Of a DNA stretch of 64,000 bases, positions 23,359 through 34,751 are shown piece after piece (the first letter of the stretch is position 1; the number at the start of each line of letters is the position of its first letter). Below the pieces are notes generated by a model. That model was not told where the DNA came from and did no database searches. It saw only the letters and a program-made list of their open reading frames with translations. This stretch comes from Dichetophora obliterata (lineage: Eukaryota > Arthropoda > Insecta > Diptera > Sciomyzidae). A program made the position numbers and the translations under genes. The stretch is taken from NCBI GenBank assembly GCA_963920525.1, contig OY986436.1:25729818-25793817 (forward strand), read 5' to 3'.

Positions 23359-24576
23359 TTGCTGAAAATTTCGGGTGCATGTTTTTAAAATACTTGTTTG
23401 CATTCTATATATTAAGTAAAATAATATTTATTAATATTTTGTACATAATTTCACACATGTAACTATTTCATAACTTAAAACTAAGGTTTTGTTTTTTTTT
23501 ATCATACTACAAATTTTACGGTGAGTTATTCCATTCATAGTGAAATTCTATAGTTTCCTATTTTTGAAAATTTCTCGACCACATACTTTGGATTCAAAGC
23601 TATGTCGTATTGAAAATAAAGCAACGCTAATCCGGCATAGAGAAAATTATACTTTTTCTCAGAAAGAGAAAGCAGAACTTTTTCTGATCAGTTGCAAATA
23701 CGTGAAAAGAAAATAGGTATGTCAACATTTTTGATGTTTTATTTGCTGTGTTTGCATAAGACCTTTGCAGATGTCATTTGATTGATGTAAGATATGACTA
23801 TGGTTGCTATACATTAAGCCAAAGCGAATTTCAAAAGTAAATAGTATCGATTTGGCTTAGGGCTCATTCAAAAGGTATTGTAACATTCATGTTCACTACA
23901 GTTTTTGTTCCGATCTGATTACGAGCACGAACAGAACCAAAAGTCGTAACGACTTGTGATGTCGAACACACAACAGAACACATGCAATTTAACGAAGCCG
24001 TCCAAAATGAAATCGCTGAGCAAGAGCCGTAGCGACTTATCGCTAGAGTAGAATTGAATAGAATCTATTCTATTTTTGCTCTAACGACCACGATTTTCTC
24101 TCTGAGTACAATTAGTGGTGCCATATTTTGCAAACAATTGGGTATGTTCAAAGACAATTTCATAGTTTTTGCTATGTTCTCACGTTTCTTTTTTGTTTCT
24201 GTTTCACTTACACAACAACGAAAACATGGCTGCTAACAAAACTATGCTATATAAAAGCAACCCTGCATCGTCAGTCGCAATCGCTTCCATTCTGGACGGG
24301 TTCTGTGTGTCTGGCGACCAGAGGGGATCGCCGGTAGTAACGACTTTTTATTCTGTTCGGGCTCTACATCTGTCTTCCCCAGTTTTTCCTTAAAAACAGG
24401 AGATTTTTTAAAAAATACAAAGATGAAATGGAGCAACACAAAATGCTCCATTGTAGGATATTCTTGATGTTTGCCTGCATATCAAATATGAGTTTATTTA
24501 ATATTGCAAAACTATTTATATAAAAAAGAGATCTTATAGTTTTAAATGAAAAGCAAAATCTTTATTATATAAATTA
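23359..24576. other. DNA without a gene; possible MITE at about 23900-24380
   Basis: CACGAACAGAACCAAAAGTC (about 23930) has an inverted counterpart near 24345 (GTAACGACTTTTTATTCTGT, then TCGGGCTC). This suggests a MITE of roughly 480 bp. Boundaries are unclear. The short ORFs are not convincing. Confidence 0.4.
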
Positions 24577-25153
24577 AGATAGCAAATTTTTAAATTTCAT
24601 ATTGAAATATGAGGATTTTCAGAGAGTATAAACTATATAGAGATTTCAGTTCGAAGTTCACTCAAGTTTCGTTGTACAAGCGTCCGGAAAATAGAAAAGC
24701 AAAACAAAAATAATTATGCTTTTACCTTAGCAGTTGTTTCATGTGCACCTATAGAAAAGTATAGGCAGCGTCAAAACGAACGCTGAGGCAAAGCATAATT
24801 ATTTTCGTTTTGTTTTTTTATTCTCCGGGCGCTTGTACAACGAAACTTGAGTGAAATAGCATTCGAAGTCGAACTGGGACCTCTATATAATTTATACTCT
24901 CTGGGATTTTAATGTAATCCAAGTTTTTTTAACAATTATTCAAGTATGCCTACAGACTTGATTTTTTCATTCAATATTATGTATCTCAACATCGAATAAA
25001 TTTTTTATAATTTAAAATAGCAAATTTTTAAATTTCATATTGAATTATGAGTATTTTAATGTAATCCAAGTTTTTTTTTAACAATTATTCAAGTATACCT
25101 ACAGACTTGACTTTTTTCATTCAATATTATGTATTTCAACATCGAATAAAGAT
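24577..25153. repeat. tandem duplication, unit 1 carrying a MITE
   Basis: Unit 1 (24577-about 25010) and unit 2 (about 25016-25153) share TAGCAAATTTTTAAATTTCA, TTAATGTAATCCAAG, CAATTATTCAAGTAT, CTACAGACTTGA and the end CATCGAATAAA. Unit 1 is longer only because it contains the 284-bp MITE at 24620-24903; unit 2 has an empty site. Confidence 0.85.
24620..24903. mobile_element. 284-bp foldback MITE with in-window empty site
   Basis: Arms of about 130 bp start CAGAGAGTATAAACTATATA and end inverted as TTTATACTCTCTG. They share GTTTCGTTGTACAAGCG and, near the centre, GCATAATTATTTTCGTTTTG. Both flanks are GGATTTT (24613-24619, 24904-24910). The sister unit at about 25045-25056 has a single TATTTTA at this point, which is the unoccupied site. 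Confidence 0.9.
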
Positions 25154-25354
25154 ATAATTGGTTTATTGTCGGAATCTGCGACTATAAACCTATTGAAATC
25201 GACTGCTATTTAATCATATTAACGACATGGGCCTAAAGGACATTTTGAAGTACGAAGATGTTGGCATATCCAGACCAAATTTTGTATAGATTATTTCTAA
25301 CGTTATATTCATTGACTTTTCTCATTATTATTGAGATACAATTTTTCGGCCTTT

Positions 25355-25432
25355 GTTAATCTAGTGGCGAGTTCGCTAGGCTATCAACCCAGAGGTCCCT
25401 AGATCGAAGCCAGGTTCGAGCATGGGTCTTTT
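25355..25432 (+). repeat. tRNA-like SINE head (possible)
   Basis: TAGTGGCGAGTTCGCTAGG resembles a pol III A box region, and GGTTCGAGC about 45 bp later resembles a B box. A T-rich stretch follows (25434-25465). The fold is not a clean cloverleaf, so this is more likely a tRNA-derived SINE head than a tRNA gene. Confidence 0.35.
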
Positions 25433-26240
25433 CACTTTCTTTGTTCTTTCTTTTTTCTTTGTTTCTTGAAAATGTGGAATTAAAGGACAGGAATTACTAA
25501 GGGCTGGAAATACTTGCCAAGGTTGAGGCATAACACTAGCCTTGGTTCAAAGCAATTCAAATTGTCTTTCACGGTTGTTTCGCCTAATCAATAATTCACG
25601 TATGGTTTCAATTAATTCCTCTAAATAAATCTATTCCTTTCCTTTCAGGTCAAAGACCAAACCTTGTTTGTATAAGGCTCTTTAAAAAAAAAACAATTAA
25701 TTTTTAAAAATATGATGTTTTAAATCACCTTCCGTAGTTGGATAAGCGGAACAAATGATGATGAAAATTTCTCTTATATATCATTACACTGATGCTTTTC
25801 TATTCCATTCATTACAAATTCTTTTAAACACGTTTAAGAAATATCCTGTTTTTGGCTCAAAAGTGGAGAAGGACGATGAAGTTCTATTAACGCAAAATTT
25901 TGGTGCGCTAATGTATGGCATCATATTTTCCGATCCCCTCTGAGTCAGTTCCGTACAAGGCTACTTTTTCATACAAAATCGCTCCGGCCTTCTGTACATA
26001 CTTAATTAGCTTGATTTATGCAATTTATAATAGAATCCTTGTTACAGAATTCATATTTTTTTTTATTGTTCGAAAGAGTAAAGGGGAGAATGGTTATTCA
26101 ACGTAACGAAGACAGCGCCACATCATGTCAGCAAGACAGGAACACAACTAGCAATTACACGGTGTTACAGTGAAAAAAACTCGGGTCGAGACATAGTAGA
26201 GGTAGTAGGTCTGGTTGAACATAAGATAACTGCATACTTA

Positions 26241-26504
26241 CAGCCCTATTCTGGCAAATTAACAAATTGTTAACCAGTATTTTGAATATATCTATGTGTT
26301 TGTTGTTTTCAATACAAATTGTAAAGCTCAAAAAACAAAATTTGTTAATGAAATTGTCAATATCTGAAAAGCAGTTGACAATTTTTATCAACATTTTTTA
26401 TTTTTGAGCTTCAAATTTTGTTTTGAAATAAAAAAATTACAGCAAACACATAGAAATATTCAAAATACTGGTTAACAATTTGTTAATTTGCCAGAATAGG
26501 GCTA
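26241..26504. mobile_element. 264-bp MITE, probable PIF/Harbinger type
   Basis: An almost perfect inverted repeat of about 48 bp (AGCCCTATTCTGGCAAATTA...), with outermost bases C and A. The flanks are TTA on both sides (26238-26240, 26505-26507), matching the 3-bp TWA duplication of Harbinger elements. The matching point in the right arm of the host element (about 29935) lacks the insert, giving an empty site. Confidence 0.8.
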
Positions 26505-28200
26505 TTAGTTTTTTAAATATACCCTCAAAATCGGGATTTGTGGTAGAAAAACCGATTTTTGGTAGGTGCATGTATAGTTTCTTATGTAACACCGTTTTGT
26601 CTTGCTCAATTTTATAAAGTTAAACGTTGAAAGAAAGCATGAAAATAAAACTTTAAAACAGTATATAGACCTTTCTTTTACCGAACGAATTGAAAAAGTT
26701 ACAGGTAAAATATTTTGAAAATTTCTCTTTTTTTAATTTTTTTCAATTTTAACGTTTTGTTGAATAATTTTATTCTGTGGCTTCATTAATTTTGGTTAGA
26801 TTTTGAAAGCCTGTTTAATTTTGGGTGTAACAAGCTATCATTTACTTCAATCAACTGAAATATTAATGCACTATCAAATTTTTAGTCTTCGTAATAAGAC
26901 GCAAAAAGAATTTTTTTTTCTAAAAATGTTTATTTTACCTTTTTCGTTTTTATACCATCAAGAACGCTTCGGGAAAATTTTCAAAAAGGTACCAGTTTTT
27001 TCACTAGATACTCAATAACTAGTGCAAATGGAAATATAGTTTCGTATGAAGCATAAACTTGTATGTACTTATACAAATTTTACTGCGTACCGATTTGTGA
27101 GCGCCGGCAACCCTAAGTATAAGCGAGACAGACATATTTGCTCAACTCTTGCATTGATTTCTGTATATATACTACTTAGTATATTTAAGTTTTTGAGGTT
27201 ATAAGAGGCTGACGTGAAAAAAAGTTGCGGAAAAAAATTTTTTAAAATGGTGAGATAAAAACGGAATATAAATAAATATAAAAAATAAAACAAATATGAA
27301 TCCTCCTCTTTCTAATACGAGGAAATCGCAGATATGCTAAAAAAAGGACCAAGTACCATCATTTGGGTTGAATATACTCGTTCTCTTGCAATAGTACTAA
27401 ACTAGAATATACCCAATTGGTTTCCAGACCACAAGTATAGATATAGTTCAAGGGTGAGCTAGTGCTTTTTTCCCTCACGCAATGTTAATTTTCTACAGAA
27501 GAATGCATTGGCAGGCGTATAATAAAGAACTAATACTGGTGGAATCGGCACTAGTAAAACGCTAGTATTATACTGCTCTTATTTCCTGGAGGGTATATTA
27601 TCATTGGTTTCACGTATTAGTGACTAGCAGTAGTCTGCCAACAATTTGAGTAATATTATAATCATAACAAACGAACTTGACCGAGATTTAGTTTCCGAAT
27701 TAGAATTTTTTTCCCCTTTGCCTAGCGCTTTGGTACTTCAATATTGATGAGCACTGGACACATATAAATTTTGGTTCCATCCAATTAATAGCGATATATG
27801 AAAGGCTAAAGGTGCCCCTAGACCATATGTTTCATACAGATGACATGTCAAAAAAATTGCATACCGAATTTCATCTGTGTGTCAAAATTAAGTTTTTGTC
27901 AGACAGCTCTTTTCTTTTTTCTCCACACTATCTGACACGTCATTTGAAAATAAAAACAGCTTTTAAAATTTTTGTAAACCGTCAGGCTCTAAAATGTACT
28001 CCTTCGGCCATTCAAACAAAAAAATAAATTTATTACTTTTTAATAATATATCAATTTATTGAATAAATATTTAAAAATTTTTTTTTCTTCTATTTTCACA
28101 AAATATATATTAGGAAAATTTATCAAACTGACATTTTCTACAGATGGAAAAACATACGAAATTAGAGACCGTTCTAATTCAAAAATTTACGGACTCAAGG

Positions 28201-29220
28201 TTAGGTTAGGTTAGGTAACGGTGGCTGAGCCGATAGACGACTCGTACACTTAGGCCAGTGCAGGCCCGTTGTGATACCACATGATCCACCATTAAAAACC
28301 TAATAGAGATTTCCCTCCTCAAACCAGTTCGAGCGGATAATGAATTTGAGTATATGCTTGATTTCCAGGCATGAGACTTCGGCACGTCCGTTTAAAAAGG
28401 GAAGGCCCAGAGTTGCCATTCTCCTTTTAGCTAGAACCGGACATTCGCAGAGGAGGTGCTGAACGTTTTCTACCTCCTCCTCACATCTGCAGCTTCTGCA
28501 GAAATCGTTTGATGCAACTCCCAACCGAAGGGCATGCGCTCCGATCAGGCAGTGACCCGTTAGGATTCCTACTATTTTTGACAGGTTTACCCTACTTAAC
28601 TCAAGCAGTGAGTTGGTGCGTTTTAAATCGTAGGTAGGCCATGTTAGCTTAGTTATCCTACATGTATCAAGGCGTTCCCAGCGTTCTTGTGCAAGACCTA
28701 GGGATCTGTTCTTGCACTGGAGTTTATAGGAGGAAATGGGTATACCAATAAAGTCCTCATTTAAGAGGGTGTTAGAGGTCGTACCCTTCCTTGCCAATTC
28801 ATCGGCCAAATTATTGCCCTCGATATCCCTGTGTCCGGGTACCCATATGAGGTGAATTCTGAGTAGCCTTGCCATCTCGTTAAGAGATTTGCGGCACTCA
28901 GTGAGAGTTTTAGAGTTGTCAATATTTGAGTTCAGTGCTTTCAGAGCAGCTTGGCTATCTGAAAAGATGGAAATACTTTTTCCTTCAAAGTCTTTTTGAC
29001 CTAGAATCCTAGTGGTTTCGTGAATAGCCATCATTTCCGCTTGGTAGACACTACAATAGTTAGGAAGTCTAAAGGACCCTTCGATTTCGAGATCCTGGGA
29101 GTAGATACCTCCGCCTACTTGTTCTTGAAGTTTGGATCCATCTGTGAAGATTTTTATGGCGGAGGTTTTAAGGGGGATTTTGTTTGCCCAATACAAACGA
29201 CGACTCAAATACAAACGACA
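28201..29220 (-). mobile_element. RNase H-bearing LINE, 5'-truncated copy
   Basis: The 3' end is at the low coordinate and carries a GGTTA run (28198-28217 on the plus strand), i.e. TAACC repeats on the element strand, as at 1791-1806. The 5' end is cut at about 29220, leaving RNase H onwards but no reverse transcriptase. This is typical of incomplete target-primed reverse transcription. Confidence 0.8.
28300..29214 (-). pseudogene. LINE RNase H domain and zinc knuckle, uninterrupted fragment
   Basis: The fragment holds a complete RNase H domain: IKIFTDGSKLQ (Asp), YQAEMMAIHE (Glu), IFSDSQAALKALN (Asp) and WVPGHRDIEGNNLADELARK (His and Asp). The conserved ILTGHCLIGAHALRLGV region follows, and then a Cys-rich knuckle (CRSCRCEEEVENVQHLLCEC). 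There is no stop or frameshift in about 300 codons, so this insertion is younger than the copy at 1-1800. It is called pseudogene because the rest of the pol is missing and no promoter is present. In an intact element the domain removes RNA from the RNA:DNA hybrid. Confidence 0.85.
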
Positions 29221-30111
29221 TTTTCAAACCAAAGTTTCATATGCTCCACACTATATGTAGCTAAAAACCATTTATAGTTTTTGACGTGTCATATTTATGA
29301 AACATATAGTGTACTTTAAGCGCTTTTAGCAATTTATTATACGCCTCGTTTAATGCACTGTATGTAGTGAATCTCAGCCGATGCTACTTATCAACAAATA
29401 AACCACTTATATAGCAAAATATATTTCAAATTTCGCGCATAATGTTTATATCAAATTTGCACTACGCACTTATTTTGCCCATTTACGAACTCCAATTGAC
29501 AACAATGGAAATGGATAGTAGACAACAAAAATTCAACACACGCGATTGCGTGTTTTCTCTCGGTTGAAAATTCGATAGTTCATTTGTATTGCAGCCGATT
29601 GAAGTAAATGATAGCTTATTGAATGCAAAATTAAACAGGCTTTAAGAATTCTGCAAAATAAATGGTGCCACAGAACTAAACGTAATTAAAGTTGAAAAAA
29701 ATAAAAAAAAAACGAAACATTTTCAAATGATTTTACCTGTAGCTTTGTCAATTCGTTCGATGAAAGAACTTTCTTTATATTGTTTTGAAGGTCTATTATT
29801 CTTCTTTTTAACAACGTTTACATTTTTAAAATTGAGCTAGTTGTAACAGAGTTACATAGCAAACTATACATGCACCTACCTAAAATCGGTTATTCGACCA
29901 CAAATCCCGATTTTGACGGTATATTAAAAAACCAAGTATGTAGTTATCTTATGTTCTATCAGGTTTATAACATCCACAATGTCTTATGCCAAGTTTTTCG
30001 ATTTTTTTCTCATTTTGTTACACCGTGTAATTAAAGCGATTGCGCACGGCTAGATTGAACCTTGAACGTCCTATTTGATTTTTGCTTATCTTAGAAAAAG
30101 ATGTATTTTAA

Positions 30112-30190
30112 AATTACTTTTTTAAAGAAATTTCAGATATTGGGGGAGGAAATTTCCCTCTTTTCACCCCCCGTGGATCCGCGCCTGTTG
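30112..30190 (-). mobile_element. hAT-type terminus (isolated)
   Basis: On the minus strand this begins CAGGCGCGGATCCACGG and continues through a G-run, AAATTTCCTCCCCC and AATATCTG. This pattern is typical of hAT termini and comparable with 22149-22180 and 6752-6802. The partner end was not found. Confidence 0.45.
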
Positions 30191-30316
30191 AATGCTAGCT
30201 ACTTTTTAACAGATATGTGGATTTACGATGAGGAAATATCTCTTTTTGACATTGAGAAGTACAAGTTAATTGTAAATTGTAATAATGAGTATGCTTCTGG
30301 TGGTGTTACAGGGTTT

Positions 30317-30995
30317 CCCAGTAAAAAAGTGGATCATCCTATGAGCGATCTGGGAGTGCTCCCTGAGGAGCAGTGGAGTGCTCCTTATTGATCCAAGCTA
30401 GGTGTATTTTGCATTCTCTTTTAACATTCCATGTCCTAGGAAGGGTAGCGCTCCCTTTAACATCCCAGAGGAGCTCAAAAGGAGCGATCAATAAATAATC
30501 CAAATGGATCAGCAAAGGAACTTTTTTTTGGGATTTAGGTTTACTTCGAAAGCTAAGCTTTCCTAGCTCAAGTAGACTCATCAAGACCCTAAGGTGGCGA
30601 GGAAATTCTTTGGCCAAATCGTGAGATTTATAGCGCCATCACAAATTACAAATCGTTTTGATTATATTTAAAAAATGTACTTTAATTGCGTCAGTCGCAT
30701 CAGCGGATGGACAAAATGCAATTACCGTTGGTTGGTCGCACTTCACGACCTCGGTGTTTTAACGACGCGAATCGAATAAAAGGAACATTTAAAATATTTT
30801 TTTTCACAGAAAATTGATTTAGTTTCCTAAAAAGCACATGCCTCACTTATTTTTATTTTTTTTCATTAATTGCTCGCCTATTGATCTTATAAAACAGTAA
30901 AGGAGCACAATTGCTCACTTTTTGATCCAATAAAACAGCAAAAGAGCGCTTCCTTGTTGCTCCTCATGGGAGCGATCGCATATTTTTTTACTGGG
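30317..30995. mobile_element. MITE, TIR CCCAGTAAAAAA
   Basis: CCCAGTAAAAAAGTGG at the left end is mirrored by TTTTTTTACTGGG at the right. GAGCGATC and GGAGTGCTCC-like blocks lie near both ends, with repeated GGAGC motifs. It has no coding capacity. The ORFs at 30101-30617 cross its left border and are not genes. Confidence 0.6.
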
Positions 30996-30999
30996 TTTG

Positions 31000-31669
31000 T
31001 ACACAAATCTATTGAGTGTAATTATGCTAGTTGGTAAAAATTTTGTAGAAACTTATGTCATATCAATAACTGTTCCAGATTTTGCGTGAGCAAAAATGCA
31101 AAGCCTAAAATATTAAAGCCCTAGATGTCAAACTTTCTGCTTGATAAAATAAAAATGAGAAAAAAAAACTCTTCAAGAAACTCTTTTTTTTAATAGACTG
31201 CATTAAATTACCAACAATCCTAAAGCATGTAATTTAAAAAAAGGTGTTTTCTTTTGTATGTGGGGAACGAATAAATTTGAAAAATGATGACAAAAAGTAC
31301 TAAATTTTTGGTTTGGGGGAGTGCTGATAGCTTCTATTTCATATTAATTAAAAATCTTATTTAAAAAATGAATTCAACGGCTTATTTTATATAATAATAA
31401 TATACTGGCGTTAATTTTTAAGTAGCTGTAATGTATTAAAAAAGTTGACTTGAAACTATTAAAAAAAAAAACCCTACAAAATAACATTTTTACAAGTTTC
31501 TGCAATTTTTACCATTCAGTTTCTGCAATTTTTTCTTGGGGTTTTTTTAAGCCTAACTCTGTTTTTTGAATGCCAGTTTAAGAATCTACCCTGGTAGTAA
31601 GGATCAAAAATACTTTTGCAAAATGTGTGTACCAGAAAGGCTATCTAATGTTCATCTGTGCCATCCTCA
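31000..31669. other. AT-rich DNA without a gene
   Basis: No gene was seen. A short direct repeat, CAAGTTTCTGCAATTTTTAC then CATTCAGTTTCTGCAATTTT, occurs at 31491-31532. Confidence 0.35.
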
Positions 31670-31960
31670 CTCCTAAACTATTTATTATAATTTTACAAAT
31701 AGAGTTTCGTTAGAAACGTTTTGATCGTTTGCTGCTTATAGGTTATGTGACGTCACATTAAATAAAATATGGCGCCTCTAAACGACATAAAATTAACTAA
31801 AGCTTCAACTAGCTTCTAAACTACTTATCATAATTTGACATATAAGGTATCGTTGAAAGCGTTTTGATTACAGGCTATGTGACGTCTCATTCAATTGAAC
31901 ATGACGCCCTCTAGAGGACAAAAAGTTGCCTCTTACTTCTAAACTACTTATTTAAATTTG
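31670..31960. repeat. tandem repeat of about 130 bp with CRE-like sites
   Basis: Two and a half units share AAACTATTTATTATAATTTT-like and CTACTTATCATAATTTGAC starts, CGTT...GAAACGTTTTGAT, GGTTATGTGACGTCACATT and ATGGCGCC/ATGACGCCCTCTA. The first unit holds a palindromic TGACGTCA (about 31748-31757), the CREB/ATF consensus; the second has TGACGTCT. Confidence 0.65.
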
Positions 31961-33489
31961 ACAAATGATGATCGTTGTGATGTTCAGAAAATGTCCGTGA
32001 TCGTATGCCACCTACCCTAACAAAACAATTCATTGTAGTAGTAGTAAGCGATCATAAGTTTTAGGGCAAAGTGCATCACGCTATACATCTAGAGGGCGAC
32101 ATATGACAATATATATGAGCTGGCATACTGCCACGTATATCTTCTGAACAAACTATAAATCCGAGTTCGCAATTTACGCTTTACTTTTCTTTCCTCAATC
32201 GTGAAGAAAAAAGACTTGTGCGCTCTTATGTTAAATATTCAGAGTGATCGAAACTTTTTCTTCGCACTTTCATAGTATTCGTGCGCAGTGCTGCCGTTTC
32301 AAAATTTTTGAGTTAAGTGAAATATTTAAAAAAGTGAAGTAAAGCGAAGTGAAATGAAATTTCTTTAAAAAGCTGATAAATATTAAGACAAAAATTAATT
32401 TATTTTGAACAAAAACGAAGTAAAGTAAAATGAAACAATACACAAAACAATTCAATACAAACACATGAACAAATGTTGCCAACTTTCCGAGTGGGTATTT
32501 TAGCTAGCGATACGCAAAAGAAAGCATGCTAGTAGTAGTGCTCTTACCCAGTGGGCAATTCAGTAAATTTCACTCTTGAAAAAAAGGCATGTATTAATTG
32601 CTTCTATTGGCGTCAACACACCTCACAACATCACTGCATCGATGAGGGCTTTTATAAGGCCTACCTGTTAAAAGGAGGGCAAGAAGTTTTCTCTGTTATG
32701 TGTATGTGAGTTGAAAGTGTGGTTTTGTTTACTGATCTTACGGTTTAAATGTTATTATAGAACAAATAAACTAAAATATTTACTAAAATCTAGGAAGGTT
32801 TTTTATTTTCCATATGCTTAAAAGGTTTATTGATTACTTGCATTTTGGAAACTTAAAAAAAAATGTCAATGCTTAAAAGGAACTCCGCTTTTATTAAATA
32901 ATGGAGTTGAACTAGCTATTCTAGAAAAAATAATAAATAAAGCGTCGTTAAAGAGATACAATGCAGTATATAATAACTAATAACTTTTGATAATTCCATG
33001 GGTTTTTTCGCTAATAACTACCTTCGAAAATATTTTATAAAAAATAAGGTTAATCACCTAAAACCAATATTTAAAGACACACTATATGGCAGAATCAATA
33101 TATTGCGTGATTTTAGTTATATATCTTTACATCAACTCATAGCGGAAAAATAATTTTTCCCATAATTTTTCTCATATGAAAATAAAAATAATGTTATCTA
33201 TTAACATCTGTTTGATTTGAATACAATAAAAAAGCTTTTCTCAAATTCAGCAAAATTAATCACATATTTTTTGGCAAGTTCTTCAAAGCAACGAATTTGA
33301 TTAACTTTTCAAAATGAAATATCTTAATTTTTATAAATACATTTTTTTACAGAAGGCATAAAATCTGATGCCCTCACTAAAGAAACTTACATAAAAGAAA
33401 TAAAAGCAGGCTTTGAACATGGAAAATAATCAACTATACAGACAAACATGTCTAAGCAATAAGTTAGAAAAGAAAGAAATAATATCAAT

Positions 33490-34140
33490 ACTAAATAATA
33501 TAAATATAAATATAAATGAAATTTAAATCAAATTAAATGTTTAACAATGCCAAATTACCTGTAATATAAATGAAATTAAAATCAAATGAAATGCTGTACA
33601 ATGCCAAATTACCTGTAATCACACACTCTCTTCAAAAGTGACACAACTCAATATTTCCAAATTTTTACTTTTTCGTGTAAAACTGTTCGTAGTGAACATC
33701 TACATCGACTGTCTTAATTTTGTATACATATTCTTTGTTTTTAATTAAAAAAATCGTTTTGTCTCGGTATTGTATGGAGAAAAAAAATGGTTTTCCCTTA
33801 AAAAAAAAATGTTTTTTTACTCACTCTGAAAATGTAAAAAATTTGAGTTGTCTCACATTTCTGAAATTGGGTGTGTGATCAAATGATCTCAGATGAAAAA
33901 ATTATCTAAATTTGTTTTTAAAACATGTTATTTAATGACCATTTAATGGTTCTTTAATAAATGTAAATGAAATATTTTACAATGTCAAATTGCTTTTAAT
34001 GTTATTGCCTTAATAATCATATATTACATAATATCTATGCTAAGCAATATACATATAAATGAAATCTTAATTAAATGTGAAAAAAATGTAAATAAAATGT
34101 TTTACAATGCCAAATTACCTGCATTATAATTGCCTTAAAT
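33490..34140. repeat. dispersed 60-80 bp minisatellite
   Basis: The phrase ATGAAAT...AAATCAAAT, then ACAATGCCAAATTACCTG, occurs at about 33520, 33580 and 34090, with a weaker copy at 33975. It lies inside the TIR-flanked element. Confidence 0.6.
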
Positions 34141-34239
34141 GATCAAATGAAAAAATTGTCTTCATTTTTGTATGAGTATATATTATTTAATGACTAATGA
34201 TTTTTTTATTTAATGATATTAAAGCGCAAAAGCAAACAT

Positions 34240-34670
34240 AATAAACAAAGTAGAATAATCAGGGATTATGAGAAAGTACTATAAGAATGCTTTTTTTAAA
34301 AAGCACTTTAACCAGGCCTTTTTAGCAAAGTGAGTGCGGAAGTACTGACAAATTTTCCCATTTCATACAAACAATAAAACGGTGTTTGCAAAGAGTGTGA
34401 AAGGTCTACTCAATTTTAACAAAGGCCTGCGGAGAGAGCACCTATTTCAGGAATAGTGAACAAAGTGCAATAATCACGGCTTATGAAGAAATTACTTTAA
34501 GAATGCATTTTCAAAAAAGCGCTTTTAGAAGAGCTTTTTAGCAAAGCGAGTGCGAAAGTACTGAAAAATTTTCCCATTTCATATAATCAATAAAACGGTG
34601 TTTGCAAGGACTGTGGAAGGCCTTTAAAAATCTAACGCAGGCCTGCTAGAAGGCCTTCAGACTCCTGCAA
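34240..34670. repeat. tandem duplication, period about 224 bp
   Basis: AGCGAGTGCGAAAGTACTGA at about 34553 and AGTGAGTGCGGAAGTACTGA at about 34329 mark two units. They also share TTTTCCCATTTCATA, AATAAAACGGTGTTTGCAA and GCAGGCCTGC-like ends. Confidence 0.75.
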
Positions 34671-34751
34671 TTGCCCACTGGGTATTGGCGTCAATATACC
34701 TTCCATGCTCGCTGTATTGATGAGTGCTTCTGTAAGGCCTACCTTGTGAAG

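Larger units (their letters stand above)
27808..29322. mobile_element. MITE-like element split by a LINE fragment
   Basis: Left end CCATATGTTTCATACAGATG, then ACATGTCAAAAA, is matched inverted at 29280-29322 (TTTTTGACGTGTCATATTTA, then TGAAACATATAG). The RNase H LINE fragment (28201-29220) lies between them and was probably inserted later. Confidence 0.55.
26158..30027. mobile_element. 3.9 kb DNA element with about 470-bp TIRs
   Basis: The ends are CACGGTGTTACA (26158) and, inverted, CACGGTGTAACA (ending 30027), both bordered by TA. The inverted similarity continues inwards for about 470 bp, once a 264-bp insert in the left arm is removed: for example GAACATAAGATAACT, TTGTGGT...AACCGATTTT, GTAGGTGCATGTATAGTTT, GAACGAATTG and AAGCCTGTTTAATTTT. 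The left arm ends at about 26890 and the right arm starts at about 29555. No transposase was recognised inside; later insertions fill much of the centre. TA borders suggest Tc1/mariner-like insertion, but the family is unknown. Confidence 0.7.
32547..34682. mobile_element. 2.1 kb MITE-like element, TIR CCCAGTGGGCAATT
   Basis: CCCAGTGGGCAATT (32547-32560) is inverted perfectly at 34669-34682, with TA on both flanks. A block TTGGCGTCAA...ATGAGGGC...TAAGGCCTACC lies just inside the left end (about 32606) and again just outside the right end (about 34686), so more than one copy may be superimposed. No ORF of note. A third end of this family (TTGCCCACTGGG) is at about 52671-52682. Confidence 0.6.

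Noticed and set aside
25355..25432. Functional tRNA gene
   Set aside because: A- and B-box-like motifs exist but the arms do not pair well, and no 3' acceptor partner was found. A SINE head is more likely.
30101..30617. ORFs at 30101-30391 and 30339-30617
   Set aside because: They cross the border of a hAT end and a MITE (30317) and contain no domain.
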